From HGM04593 sp045630965 (lineage in GTDB: Bacteria > Bacteroidota > Bacteroidia > Bacteroidales > Bacteroidaceae), in assembly GCA_045630965.1 (NCBI GenBank), contig JAZQTU010000005.1, forward strand, positions 34,576 to 98,575: a stretch of DNA of 64,000 bases, in the 5' to 3' direction. A program made the position numbers and the translations under genes. Positions 8,303 through 16,700 of this stretch are shown piece after piece. The stretch's first letter is position 1. Each line of letters starts with the position of its first letter. The notes beneath the pieces were generated by a model that was not told where the DNA came from, ran no database searches, and saw nothing but the letters and a program-made list of their open reading frames with translations.

Positions 8303-8674
8303 ATGGAGAATATAAGATCGATAACTGTTATGAAGGAACTGATGATTGCCATAAAAAGTATGGAACATGAGTTACTCGAAAAATGTGGGGTCTCGCTGAA
8401 AGAGGCATTGGCTCTTTGCGCCATAGGAGACGAAAAGATTACAGCATCTGATATTGTCGAACGTACCGGGCTCCGTTCCTCTCATGTGTCAAAGGTTACA
8501 GGCGTGCTAGAGGAGCAAGGGTTCGTAGAACGTCATTTGGGACAGGAGGATAAGAGACAGGTCTTCTTCTCGTTGAAGGAGAATGGTCTGCAATGCATTG
8601 AAAAGATGAAAGTACACAAATTTGAAGTACCTGTGCTGTTACGCCCTGTTTTTGAAGATAATATGTGCTGTTGA
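8303..8674 (+). CDS. MarR-family winged-helix regulator
   Basis: A 123-residue protein of MarR type. The recognition region is TASDIVERTGLRSSHVSKVTGVLEEQGFVER (about 48-78), followed by the wing with D-K-R-Q-V-F-F-S-L (about 83-91). It is a little shorter than the usual 140 residues, with a brief C-terminal dimer helix ending in CC. It precedes superoxide reductase and rubrerythrin genes on the same strand, so control of the oxidative-stress genes is likely. The two C-terminal cysteines could serve as a redox switch as in some MarR proteins, but this is speculative. Confidence 0.82.
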   Translation: MENIRSITVMKELMIAIKSMEHELLEKCGVSLKEALALCAIGDEKITASDIVERTGLRSSHVSKVTGVLEEQGFVERHLGQEDKRQVFFSLKENGLQCIEKMKVHKFEVPVLLRPVFEDNMCC

Positions 8675-8734
8675 ACAAGTGGACCCACTTTGTTGTTATA
8701 ATAACTGATATGAACTTAAATGTATTATGAGATT

Positions 8735-9109
8735 ATGGCAATAAAGTTTTATAAATGCAACCATTGTGGCAATGTTGTGTTGAAAATGGTCGATTCGGGG
8801 GTTCCCGTAGTGTGCTGTGGAGAGAAGATGGTTGAGTTGGAGGCGAACACTGTCGATGCTAGTGCCGAAAAGCACGTGCCGTATGTGACAAGGATTGACG
8901 GATGCTCAATAAAGGTAGAGGTTGGCAGTGTCCATCATCCTATGACACCTGAACATCACATATCCTTTATATATGTGGAGACAGAGAAGGGGGGTACTTG
9001 TATGAACTTGAAAGACGAGCCGGTAGCAGAAATATGTACATGTAAGGATAAACCGCTTGCAGTGTATGAATATTGCAACCTGCATGGATTATGGAAAAAG
9101 GAATTATAA
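8735..9109 (+). CDS. dfx: Desulfoferrodoxin (2Fe superoxide reductase)
   Basis: A 124-residue protein with an N-terminal desulforedoxin domain (CNHC at about 8-11, CC at about 28-29) that binds a rubredoxin-type iron. The catalytic domain shows E-K-H-V-P (about 49-53), HHPM (about 73-76), HH (about 81-82) and the C-terminal C-N-L-H-G-L-W, giving the His4-Cys iron centre. It reduces superoxide to peroxide without releasing oxygen. The ATG at 8735 (MAIKFYKC) fits the family start better than the one at 8720. Rubrerythrin follows 34 bp downstream and would remove the peroxide produced. Confidence 0.94.
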   Translation: MAIKFYKCNHCGNVVLKMVDSGVPVVCCGEKMVELEANTVDASAEKHVPYVTRIDGCSIKVEVGSVHHPMTPEHHISFIYVETEKGGTCMNLKDEPVAEICTCKDKPLAVYEYCNLHGLWKKEL

Positions 9110-9143
9110 TAAACAACTAATAACTGACTAAAAAATTATTATT

Positions 9144-9722
9144 ATGGAAAAGAGTATCAAAGGAACAAAGACTGAAAAGAACTTGTTGACATCTTTCGCT
9201 GGTGAATCACAGGCAAGAATGCGTTATACATACTTTGCAAGTGTTGCAAAGAAGGAAGGTTATGAGCAGATAGCTGCTATTTTCCAGGAGACAGCCGATC
9301 AGGAGAAGGAGCATGCAAAGCGTATGTTCAAATGGCTTGAGGGTGGTATGGTTGAGATTACTGCTTGCTATCCAGCTGGTGTAATCGGTACAACAGCCGA
9401 GAACCTTAGAGCTGCAGCTGCCGGTGAGAACGAGGAGTGGACAGCTGACTACCCACGTTTCGCTGATATTGCTGACGCAGAGGGTTTCCCCGCAATTGCA
9501 GTGATGTACCGCAGAATTGCTGAGGCTGAGAAAGGACACGAAGAGCGTTATCTTGCTCTCCTCAATAATGTGGAGAACGGTACTGTATTCAAGAAGACTG
9601 AAGCCGTTACATGGCAGTGCCGTAACTGTGGTTTCGTAACAGTTGGTACTGATGCTCCTGAAATGTGTCCGGCATGCTTGCATCCACAGGCACACTTTGA
9701 GGTAAAGAAGAATAACTATTAA
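9144..9722 (+). CDS. rbr: Rubrerythrin
   Basis: A 192-residue, full-length rubrerythrin. Residues 1-145 form the ferritin-like di-iron bundle: ESQARMRYTYFA with the first Glu/Arg pair, ETADQEKEHAKRMF with ExxH, and AEAEKGHEERYLALL with the second ExxH. Residues about 155-185 are the rubredoxin-like domain with CRNCGF and CPAC. It is a peroxidase of the anaerobe's cytoplasm. Together with desulfoferrodoxin it makes a superoxide-to-water route, and the upstream MarR gene probably controls both. A strong terminator ends the unit. Confidence 0.95.
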   Translation: MEKSIKGTKTEKNLLTSFAGESQARMRYTYFASVAKKEGYEQIAAIFQETADQEKEHAKRMFKWLEGGMVEITACYPAGVIGTTAENLRAAAAGENEEWTADYPRFADIADAEGFPAIAVMYRRIAEAEKGHEERYLALLNNVENGTVFKKTEAVTWQCRNCGFVTVGTDAPEMCPACLHPQAHFEVKKNNY

Positions 9723-9737
9723 TGAATAATAGAATGT

Positions 9738-9773
9738 GAATTTGCGCCCCGGAATTTTCCAGGGCGCAAATTC
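9738..9773 (+). terminator. Strong terminator after rubrerythrin
   Basis: GAATTTGCGCCC (9738-9749) and GGGCGCAAATTC (9762-9773) are perfectly complementary with a 12-nt loop. The T-tract is weak, but the stem is GC-rich. Confidence 0.8.
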
Positions 9774-9795
9774 TATAATATTGCTCGTTCGTTCG

Positions 9796-9803
9796 TATAT
9801 TTG
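9796..9803 (+). promoter_or_regulatory. -7 box before the SusD-like lipoprotein
   Basis: TATATTTG matches TAnnTTTG exactly and lies 22 bp before the ATG at 9826. No convincing -33 TTTG was seen at 19-21 bp. Confidence 0.5.
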
Positions 9804-9825
9804 CATGTAATTTGATAGTAAAGCA

Positions 9826-12120
9826 ATGAAGTATTTTAATTTTCTTTTGTCCGCGATATTTTTCTGTACAGTCATTGTGTCATGCGATGACTTTGGTGGT
9901 CTTTCAAATGGCAGTCCTGCAACCTATGATGTAAAAGGCAAGGTTGAGAAAGGTCCGTTTATTAGTGGTTCAGACATTTCAATACAGCCAATGGATGAAA
10001 AATTACAGGTCCTTGGTGATATGTACAAGACTTTCATTACCGATGATTTGGGAAATTTTGAATTTGGCTCAAAGGAGTTCGCATCTCCTTATGCCGAACT
10101 TATAGCACACGGATATTTCTTTAATGAGGTAAAGGGTGAACTCTCCAACGGTACACTTACATTGAGAGCATTGGTCGATTTGTCCAACAAGACAGCTGTT
10201 AATGTAAATATATTGACTCACTTGAAATACTCAAGAATAAAGAACCTTGTGGAATCTGGCAAAAACTTCGGTGAGGCAGACAAGCAGGCGCAAGAGGAAC
10301 TTCTGAATGCTTTCGGCTTGGGCGAATATGCAGCAAATGATGTGTCTTCATTCTCAATAACCGCTGGTACTGACGAGTCGGCAGCCTTGATTGCGATATC
10401 TTCTCTGCTACTCATGGAACGCAGTGAAGCCGCATTTACCGAATATCTCTCAAAATTGAGTGCGGATTTTGGCAAGAATGGAAAATTCTCCGCTGAATTG
10501 AGCGCGCAGATAGATGCCGACAAGAACAAACTTGCCGAAGGGTGTATAAAAGAGGTCAGAGAAAATATAATCAAGAGATATGAAGAACTTGGTCTTGAAG
10601 TAAAGGTAAAGGACTTGGTGCGTTTTGTCGATTGGGACAGTGACGGCAAAGCCGGTAATGAAGGATTGAAGGAGGGCGAATCTGTGCATCTTGACAAATC
10701 GGTTATTGAAATTCCAAATGAAGGCGGTGTCTATAAAGTAGTGATTGACTCTCCTGTTGCGGTTTATCTGCAACCTGTAATGCAGGAGGACGAACTGTTG
10801 CCTCCTACTAGCGTGGTAGTGCCGCAATCTCCATTCTCATCTTTTTACGAAGGATATGATTCTTCATCCTTTGGCGACAAAGAAATAAATTGTGAATGTT
10901 CTTTTGAGGGTAATACCTTGTCTATCAATGTTGCCCAATTACAGTCAAAAGAAGACAAGGAGAAAGTAATATCGTTGTATGATTACGTTGGCAATGTTAT
11001 TGCAACAGTTACATTGAAACAAAAAGGTGGTTATGATTCTACGGTTTCGTCGGTGCCATTGCTGGGTGCTGATGGGGTGGGTTTAATTGCAAGTGTCGCA
11101 ATCAAATTTTCCGAAGGTCTGAAAAAATATAATGTATTAGAACAATACTATGCTTTCAATAGTATAACAGGTGCTGTTGCTAATTATCTTTATCCCACTA
11201 GTAGCACAATATCAAGTGCATGGAACAATCTGTACAGTGCCATTTCATTGTTGAACACTATAGAAGAATACGACAGGGGGTGTTTGAATGTTTATTCCGA
11301 CAATTTCAATGTGTTGAATTCATTGTTCTATTCAACTCTTGTGTATGGTTGGGGTGGGGTACCTTATGTTACATCAAATACCTACGATGACATGACAGGT
11401 GGCATACCAAGTACTCCGCAACAGGAAATCTTTGCCGACATTAAGCAGAAGTTGTTGAAGGCGATTGAAAACCTGCCCGAAAAGAAAATGGAATTGAATG
11501 GTGTCAACTTCTTCTATGCGTCAAAAGATGTTGCGCGTGTATTGTTGGCAAACATATATATGTATGAAGGTGATTATGACAGCGCACGTCCTTTGCTTGA
11601 AAAGGTTATTGGCAATGGGTTCTACGAACTGGATTCCTCGTTGGATTTCAAGCCTTCAGTGGATATTGACATTGTTGCTTCTACCGATGTGATTACCGAT
11701 CCAATGAAGAGTTCAGAGGTTATTGTGGTTTTCTTCCCGCAGCAGCCTACTACACGTGCAAATGTCACAATCATGGAAGCCGGAGTCATTCCGTACATTA
11801 CTTTAAGTGATGTATACCTCTCTTTGGCTGAATGTTATTGCAAGATGGGAGATGAGGCTACTGCGGAAAAGTATATATCAGACGTTGTTAATACCAAGAA
11901 ATTGAATGTAACGAATTTCAGTGCTTTGTTGAAGATTAAGGATGTCCGTGAGAAGATACGTCTTTACAGTGGCACATATTTTGCATTCTTGAAGCGCTCA
12001 GGCTTGGCAAAAGAGGTGTGTGGTATCGATGATGATAATGAATTCAGGTTGTTGTTCCCTATACCCGAGGATGAAATACGTTTCAATACCCAGTTGAAAC
12101 AAAATCCAGGGTATGAATAA
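9826..12120 (+). CDS. Lipoprotein with carboxypeptidase-like N-domain, BACON-like domain and SusD/RagB-like C-terminal domain; no SusC
   Basis: A 764-residue lipoprotein with lipobox IVSC (Cys20). Residues about 33-110 look like a carboxypeptidase-regulatory-type beta domain (V-K-G-K-V-E-K-G-P-F) followed by a helical region to about 270. Residues about 287-402 resemble a BACON domain (LDKSVIEIPNEGGVYKVVIDS at the start, VTLKQKGG at the end). Residues about 410-764 look like SusD/RagB: helical TPR-like repeats and the hallmark C-terminus F-P-I-P-E-D-E-I-R-F-N-T-Q-L-K-Q-N-P-G-Y. SusD proteins normally cap a SusC transporter, but no SusC gene is adjacent on either side. It may act as a stand-alone surface glycan- or peptide-binding protein, or pair with a distant SusC. 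The domain borders are estimates by eye. Confidence 0.72.
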   Translation: MKYFNFLLSAIFFCTVIVSCDDFGGLSNGSPATYDVKGKVEKGPFISGSDISIQPMDEKLQVLGDMYKTFITDDLGNFEFGSKEFASPYAELIAHGYFFNEVKGELSNGTLTLRALVDLSNKTAVNVNILTHLKYSRIKNLVESGKNFGEADKQAQEELLNAFGLGEYAANDVSSFSITAGTDESAALIAISSLLLMERSEAAFTEYLSKLSADFGKNGKFSAELSAQIDADKNKLAEGCIKEVRENIIKRYEELGLEVKVKDLVRFVDWDSDGKAGNEGLKEGESVHLDKSVIEIPNEGGVYKVVIDSPVAVYLQPVMQEDELLPPTSVVVPQSPFSSFYEGYDSSSFGDKEINCECSFEGNTLSINVAQLQSKEDKEKVISLYDYVGNVIATVTLKQKGGYDSTVSSVPLLGADGVGLIASVAIKFSEGLKKYNVLEQYYAFNSITGAVANYLYPTSSTISSAWNNLYSAISLLNTIEEYDRGCLNVYSDNFNVLNSLFYSTLVYGWGGVPYVTSNTYDDMTGGIPSTPQQEIFADIKQKLLKAIENLPEKKMELNGVNFFYASKDVARVLLANIYMYEGDYDSARPLLEKVIGNGFYELDSSLDFKPSVDIDIVASTDVITDPMKSSEVIVVFFPQQPTTRANVTIMEAGVIPYITLSDVYLSLAECYCKMGDEATAEKYISDVVNTKKLNVTNFSALLKIKDVREKIRLYSGTYFAFLKRSGLAKEVCGIDDDNEFRLLFPIPEDEIRFNTQLKQNPGYE

Positions 12121-12144
12121 ACAGAATTTATAATACTGAAAATT

Positions 12145-12184
12145 ATAATGGCGATAACCTATATCTGTGGGTTATCGCCATTAT
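12145..12184. terminator. Strong bidirectional terminator
   Basis: ATAATGGCGATAACC (12145-12159) and its complement (12170-12184) form a 15-bp stem with a 10-nt loop. It serves the SusD-like gene on + and the histidine kinase gene on -. Confidence 0.88.
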
Positions 12185-12187
12185 GTA

Positions 12188-13642
12188 TTATTGGTTATTT
12201 GTAGTGTGTTTGCTGAGAGAAAAGTCAAATCGTAAACCTCCATCAGGTCGATTGCTTGCTGTTATTGTACCACCATGGAACTGTATGGCATGTTTGACAA
12301 TGGCAAGGCCAAGGCCGGTGCCTCCCTTTTGGCGTGAACGTCCCTTGTCTACGCGGTAGAACCTTTCGAATAAACGGGGCAATTCTTTCTCTTCCACTCC
12401 GCAACCGTCGTCTTCAAAACATATGCTACATGCTTCTTCATCGTTTTTGATAAGAGATATGAAGATATTCTTTCCTTCGGAATAGGCTATTGCATTTTCT
12501 GTAAGGTTGCGAAATATCGAACCAATAAGCGAAAGGTTGCCTTCAATGATTACCAGTTCGTTAAAATCGGTATGCAATGTCATACGTTCATGGTTTGGCA
12601 TGATATCCAACTCCTCTGAAATCTCGGTGATTATCTCATTTATAACAATCTTCTCCTTTCCAATCAAGGAACTGCCGGCCTCCATTCGGGTTATAAGAGA
12701 TACATCATTCAGTAATCGGCGCATACGCTCGTTGTTGGCGTAGCATCTTTCAATGAGTTCTTGACGTTTCTCTTCACTCAAGTTTATACTGGAAAGCAGT
12801 GTTTCAAGGCATACCTGTATGGATGCAACAGGTGTCTTCAGTTCGTGATTAATGTTGTTTGTAAGCTGACGCTTGATGCGTATCTTTTCCTGCTCCTCGC
12901 GTAATGTTGCCTCATGGGCAAGGTCACGGTCCTTTATGGTCTGCTGCCATTGGGCGTAAAGCTGTACAATATGGTTTGAAATGGAACCTAGCTCGTCATT
13001 TGGGAAAAGTTCTGCTTCGTCAAATGACTCTCCTTTCTTGGCTTTTGATGCAAAGCGGTTAAGACGCTCTATTGTCTTCCCTAATCGTCGAGTCGCAAAA
13101 TAAGCCAACACGCTCATTACAAAACTGATGACAATCATTACGCCAAGAAAAGTCCAGTCAGTTTGTAGTAGCTCGTTCAGTGAAGGAGAAAATGGTATAG
13201 CTGTGCGAACAACAACTTGTTTTCCTCGAGTGGCTGAATAGAAATATTCTCGTCCGTCACTTACTGATTGTCGTCCAATGTTATACCCGGTTCCTTTTTT
13301 GAGTGCAACTGATACTTCGGGACGTTTCCTGTGATTGTCGAGTGAATCAAGCGGAAGCATATTGTCATATACGACATCTCCAGAATGGGTGATGATTGAT
13401 ATACGCAAGTCCTCAAATGGCTTTTCGTGCGAAGATATGTATTCTTCGTGCGATACTCCATCTTCCAAGACATCGAGCAGGTGGCGGTTATACATCTGAA
13501 GTTGGGCGTTCAGGAATTCCGACTTGTATTGTTTTTCACGAAAGTACTGATAGCCTACAAAGGACAATATGATTATCCACGAAAAGGCGAGCAACATCAA
13601 GAATAGTCGCTTATGGTAAGATATTTTAATCGCGGAAGCCAT
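12188..13642 (-). CDS. phoR: Membrane sensor histidine kinase, PhoR-like
   Basis: A 484-residue kinase from the ATG at 13642; an upstream TTG is less likely. There are two membrane helices (about 12-34 and 166-184) flanking an extracytoplasmic domain of about 130 residues, a HAMP-like linker, an H-box (NNINHELKTP, His about 266), an N-box (NLTENAIAYS, Asn about 383), a G1 box (DDGCG) and a G2 box (GGTGLGLAI). The start overlaps the end of the response-regulator gene by 17 bp, so the two are coupled. The PhoR identity comes from context: the pair is divergent from the porin-pstSCAB operon. The periplasmic domain is larger than in E. coli PhoR. The kinase call is certain; the ligand is inferred. 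Confidence 0.85.
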   Translation of the reverse strand: MASAIKISYHKRLFLMLLAFSWIIILSFVGYQYFREKQYKSEFLNAQLQMYNRHLLDVLEDGVSHEEYISSHEKPFEDLRISIITHSGDVVYDNMLPLDSLDNHRKRPEVSVALKKGTGYNIGRQSVSDGREYFYSATRGKQVVVRTAIPFSPSLNELLQTDWTFLGVMIVISFVMSVLAYFATRRLGKTIERLNRFASKAKKGESFDEAELFPNDELGSISNHIVQLYAQWQQTIKDRDLAHEATLREEQEKIRIKRQLTNNINHELKTPVASIQVCLETLLSSINLSEEKRQELIERCYANNERMRRLLNDVSLITRMEAGSSLIGKEKIVINEIITEISEELDIMPNHERMTLHTDFNELVIIEGNLSLIGSIFRNLTENAIAYSEGKNIFISLIKNDEEACSICFEDDGCGVEEKELPRLFERFYRVDKGRSRQKGGTGLGLAIVKHAIQFHGGTITASNRPDGGLRFDFSLSKHTTNNQ

Positions 13643-14321
13643 AACCAAAACCTGAACGGGTTACTATATATGAACCGTATGCGCCAATTTTGGAACGCAA
13701 ACGGGTTATGTTTACGTCTATTGTACGGTCAAGGACAACAACTTCGTCGCTCCATACTCGGGCGAGAATCTGTTCGCGAGAACAAATTTTTCCTCTGTGT
13801 GCAATAAGGTATGCTAGCAACTCAAATTCCTTGCGGGCGAGCTTGACCTCTTCGCCGTCTACAATGCAGCGTTTGAATTCCAAATCAAGGTGCAAGCCCT
13901 CGACTTTCAATATGTTGGATTTCTCAACAACAGTGTTGCTCTTGTGTCCTGTTGCACGTCTGAGTACGCTCTTTACACGAGCAATCACATTTCGTACGGT
14001 GTATGGCTTCATGATGTAGTCATCAGCTCCAAGATTCAATCCCATGACCATGTCATCTTCGCTGTCACGTGCCGTACAGAATATAATGGGTATCTCTGCT
14101 GTCGTTACGTCAGCCTTGAGCATCTTTGCCATTTTGATACCGCTTATTTCTCCCATCATTATGTCAAGAAGAATTAGTGAATATGATTTCAAGTCATATG
14201 TCAATGCCTGCTCGGCACTGAAAGCGATGTCTACATCGTATCCCTCATTTTCGAGATTCAATTGCAAAACTTCGCATAGAGTCTCTTCGTCGTCAACTAT
14301 CAATATACGTTCTGTTGCCAT
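13626..14321 (-). CDS. phoB: OmpR/PhoB-family response regulator
   Basis: A 231-residue regulator. The receiver domain (1-120) has the acidic pair D10/D11, phospho-acceptor D53 (LLDIMMG), T83 and K105 (MKPY). The C-terminal winged helix (about 135-231) ends in the OmpR-type recognition helix and wing (DRTIDVNITRLRSKIG, then TRSGFGYGF). It should bind tandem direct repeats as a head-to-tail dimer. It is divergent from the porin-pst operon and cotranscribed with the kinase gene. The pst promoter carries 11-bp phased repeats, the spacing expected of PhoB sites, which supports this identity. Confidence 0.87.
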   Translation of the reverse strand: MATERILIVDDEETLCEVLQLNLENEGYDVDIAFSAEQALTYDLKSYSLILLDIMMGEISGIKMAKMLKADVTTAEIPIIFCTARDSEDDMVMGLNLGADDYIMKPYTVRNVIARVKSVLRRATGHKSNTVVEKSNILKVEGLHLDLEFKRCIVDGEEVKLARKEFELLAYLIAHRGKICSREQILARVWSDEVVVLDRTIDVNITRLRSKIGAYGSYIVTRSGFGYGFRD

Positions 14322-14344
14322 ATACCTATATTATTATAACGTCG

Positions 14345-14352
14345 CAAAATTA
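14345..14352 (-). promoter_or_regulatory. -7 box of the phoB-phoR promoter
   Basis: On the minus strand TAATTTTG matches TAnnTTTG exactly, 23 bp before the phoB start codon. The bases after it, TTTGCGACGT, are identical to those at the -7 box end of the divergent pst promoter. No phased repeats in the pst register are visible upstream. Confidence 0.6.
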
Positions 14353-14468
14353 TAGAGAAAAAATGAAGAACCGGTAACCGGGAAAAACATTTAATAAAAA
14401 TGTAACAAAAACAGCTTTCCTGCACGAAACATAATTGCAGAATTCTTTAACCAATCTATATTTCTTTT

Positions 14469-14506
14469 GAAACATTTATGAAATATAGCCCAAATACCTT
14501 TGCGAC
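14469..14506 (+). promoter_or_regulatory. Phosphate-regulated promoter with 11-bp phased repeats (candidate Pho box)
   Basis: GAAAC (14469), GAAAT (14480), CAAAT (14491) and GCGAC (14502) are spaced exactly 11 bp. The -7 box TACCTTTG (14495-14502) is a perfect consensus and its last G is the first base of the fourth repeat. There is no TTTG -33 box, as expected where an activator such as PhoB replaces it. The Na/Pi promoter at 19215 has the same geometry. Confidence 0.62.
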
Positions 14507-14607
14507 GTAAAAAGCAGGAATAATGATATGGACAACAACGCTTATTGTAGAAAGCTAGCATCTTCAATACGATTGTATGTTCTTTTAATTAAAAAGTAAA
14601 TAAAAAA

Positions 14608-15594
14608 ATGACTATGAAGACTAAATTTATTTTAGCAGGTATATTAACCTGTATCGGCTTTACTACACAGGCACAAGAAGTTAAACAAGAAGAGCCGAAA
14701 GAGAAAGCAATTGTTCAAGTTTTTGGAAACTTCAATGCCGGTTTCAGCAAAGAAAAGACAAATATTGGTTTTGACCTGGAACGTAGCTATTTGGGTTACG
14801 AATATAAATTCAACAACGGCCTTTCTATAAAGGGCGTAATGGATATTGGCAAATCTTCAGATGTTAGCGACTACCAACGTATAGCTTACATAAAAAACGC
14901 AATGGTATCCTGGAAAAAAGGTAATCTAACTTTGAACGGAGGTCTTATTTCAACAACCCAATTCAATTTTCAAGAGAAATTTTGGGGGTATCGTTATGTT
15001 ATGAAATCCTTCCAAGACCTTTATAAATTTGGGAACAGCGCTGATTTAGGTATATCTGTATCTTACAAATTCGCAGATTGGATTTCCGCAGATGCCATTA
15101 TTGTAAATGGTGAGGGATACAAGAAATTTCAAAAAGGGAATGGTTTTAATTATGGTTTGGGGGCAACATTAACCCCTGTAAAAGGATTTCAAATTCGTTT
15201 GTACGGAGGTTTTAACGACAGTGGTGAAAAAGGCAAAGAAAGCATTGTAAACATGGCTGGTTTTGTTGGTTACAAATCTAAGAGGTTTACCATTGGCACT
15301 GAATACAATCACATGCTAAACGCATCCAATAAAAAAGGTCATGACCAATTCGGATATTCGGTATTCGGCTCTGTAAACGTAGCGAATCATACCGATATAT
15401 ACGCACGCTTCGACGACTTATATTCAAACGATGATTGGAACATTGCCAAGGATGAGCGCGCTGCAATACTTGGTGCTCAGTTCAAGGCGTGCAAATATGT
15501 GAAGATTGCCCCGAACCTCCGAATGAGTATGCAAAAAGCAGATGGAGCAAAAAAAACTTACTCGGCATACATAAACTGCTACTTCGGTTTCTAA
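14608..15594 (+). CDS. Outer-membrane porin of the phosphate operon (OprO/OprP-like role)
   Basis: A 328-residue beta-barrel with a signal peptide (cleavage after TTQAQ, about residue 24). Amphipathic strands alternate throughout (QVFGNFNAGFS, GYEYKFNNGLSIKGVMDIG, FTIGTEYNHML) and the chain ends in aromatic YINCYFGF. It is the first gene after the Pho-type promoter and precedes pstS by 35 bp, so it is best read as the phosphate entry channel of the outer membrane. The sequence is not clearly homologous to OprP by eye; the role is assigned from operon context. Confidence 0.7.
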   Translation: MTMKTKFILAGILTCIGFTTQAQEVKQEEPKEKAIVQVFGNFNAGFSKEKTNIGFDLERSYLGYEYKFNNGLSIKGVMDIGKSSDVSDYQRIAYIKNAMVSWKKGNLTLNGGLISTTQFNFQEKFWGYRYVMKSFQDLYKFGNSADLGISVSYKFADWISADAIIVNGEGYKKFQKGNGFNYGLGATLTPVKGFQIRLYGGFNDSGEKGKESIVNMAGFVGYKSKRFTIGTEYNHMLNASNKKGHDQFGYSVFGSVNVANHTDIYARFDDLYSNDDWNIAKDERAAILGAQFKACKYVKIAPNLRMSMQKADGAKKTYSAYINCYFGF

Positions 15595-15629
15595 TAACAC
15601 AAGTCTAATAAATTAAAACATAGAAATAT

Positions 15630-16691
15630 ATGAAAAAGATTTTTAAGTCAACGATGGCATTAGTCGCAGCTATTGCAATAGTATCTTGCGGCGGTAATGC
15701 AACGAATGGTAGCCGTGAAGCTCAGGAGCTCTCGGGCGCTGGTGCAACATTTCCTCTTCCATTCTACAATGTTGTGTTTGAGAATTTCTCACAAGTAAAC
15801 GGTGATGTGGTTGCGTATGGTGGTATCGGCTCTGGTGGAGGTGTTCGCAACCTGCGTGATAAGATTGTTGATTTCGCGGGTAGCGATGCATTCCTCTCTG
15901 ATAAGGAGATGGCAGATATGGATCCTGTGGTACATATCCCGACTTGTATGGGTGCGGTAGTCTTGGCTTACAACCTCGACGATGTTAAGGAACTTAAGCT
16001 ATCGGGGGAGATTATTGCAGACATATTTGCCGGTGATATCAAAATGTGGAATGATGAGCGTTTGGTTGCTCTCAACCCCGATATAACACTTCCGGCGGAG
16101 GCTATTATCCCAGTATTCCGTTCAGATGGCTCTGGTACGACCTTCGTCTTCACAGATTACCTTACAAAGGTTAGTCCTATGTGGAAAGAGAAATTTGGCG
16201 CGGGCAAGTCTGTAAATTTCCCTTCGGGACAGGCTGCAAAGGGTAATCCGGGTGTTGCAGGCGTGATTTCACAGACCAAGAACTCTATCGGTTATGTAGG
16301 TTCAGAATATGCCTTCGCACAGCAGATTCCTTATGCCAGCATCCAAAATGCAAGAGGCGAATTTGTATTACCTTCTGCAGCTACTATTTCTGTAGCCGCT
16401 TCAGGCACAATTCCTGCCGACACCCGTACATCAATTACAAATGCAGATGCATCCGGTGCTTATCCAATATCAACTTTCACCTGGATGATTATCTACAAGG
16501 AGCAAAACTACTCTAACCGTAGCAAGGAGCAGGCTATGGCGACACTCGACCTCTTACAGTATATCCTCTCGGATGATGCACAGAGTATTACCTCTGAGGT
16601 TCATTATGCTCCACTTCCTACCAAAGCTAAAGAAATAAGCATGACAAATTTGAAGAGCGTTACTTTTAACGGTGTAGCAATATTGAAATAA
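15630..16691 (+). CDS. pstS: Phosphate-binding lipoprotein PstS
   Basis: A 353-residue lipoprotein with lipobox IVSC (Cys20). The phosphate-binding signatures are present: GAGATFPLPFY (about 37-47), YGGIGSGGGVRNL (about 64-76), DFAGSDAFLS (about 82-91) and FRSDGSGTTFVFTDYL (about 170-185). It captures phosphate in the periplasm and passes it to PstCA. The 10-bp gap to pstC supports one operon. Confidence 0.95.
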   Translation: MKKIFKSTMALVAAIAIVSCGGNATNGSREAQELSGAGATFPLPFYNVVFENFSQVNGDVVAYGGIGSGGGVRNLRDKIVDFAGSDAFLSDKEMADMDPVVHIPTCMGAVVLAYNLDDVKELKLSGEIIADIFAGDIKMWNDERLVALNPDITLPAEAIIPVFRSDGSGTTFVFTDYLTKVSPMWKEKFGAGKSVNFPSGQAAKGNPGVAGVISQTKNSIGYVGSEYAFAQQIPYASIQNARGEFVLPSAATISVAASGTIPADTRTSITNADASGAYPISTFTWMIIYKEQNYSNRSKEQAMATLDLLQYILSDDAQSITSEVHYAPLPTKAKEISMTNLKSVTFNGVAILK

Positions 16692-16700
16692 CAAAGGTCT

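Noticed and set aside
14371..14381. Near-palindrome CCGGTAACCGG between the pho promoters
   Set aside because: Short, single, and not in the register of any promoter element; no function can be supported.
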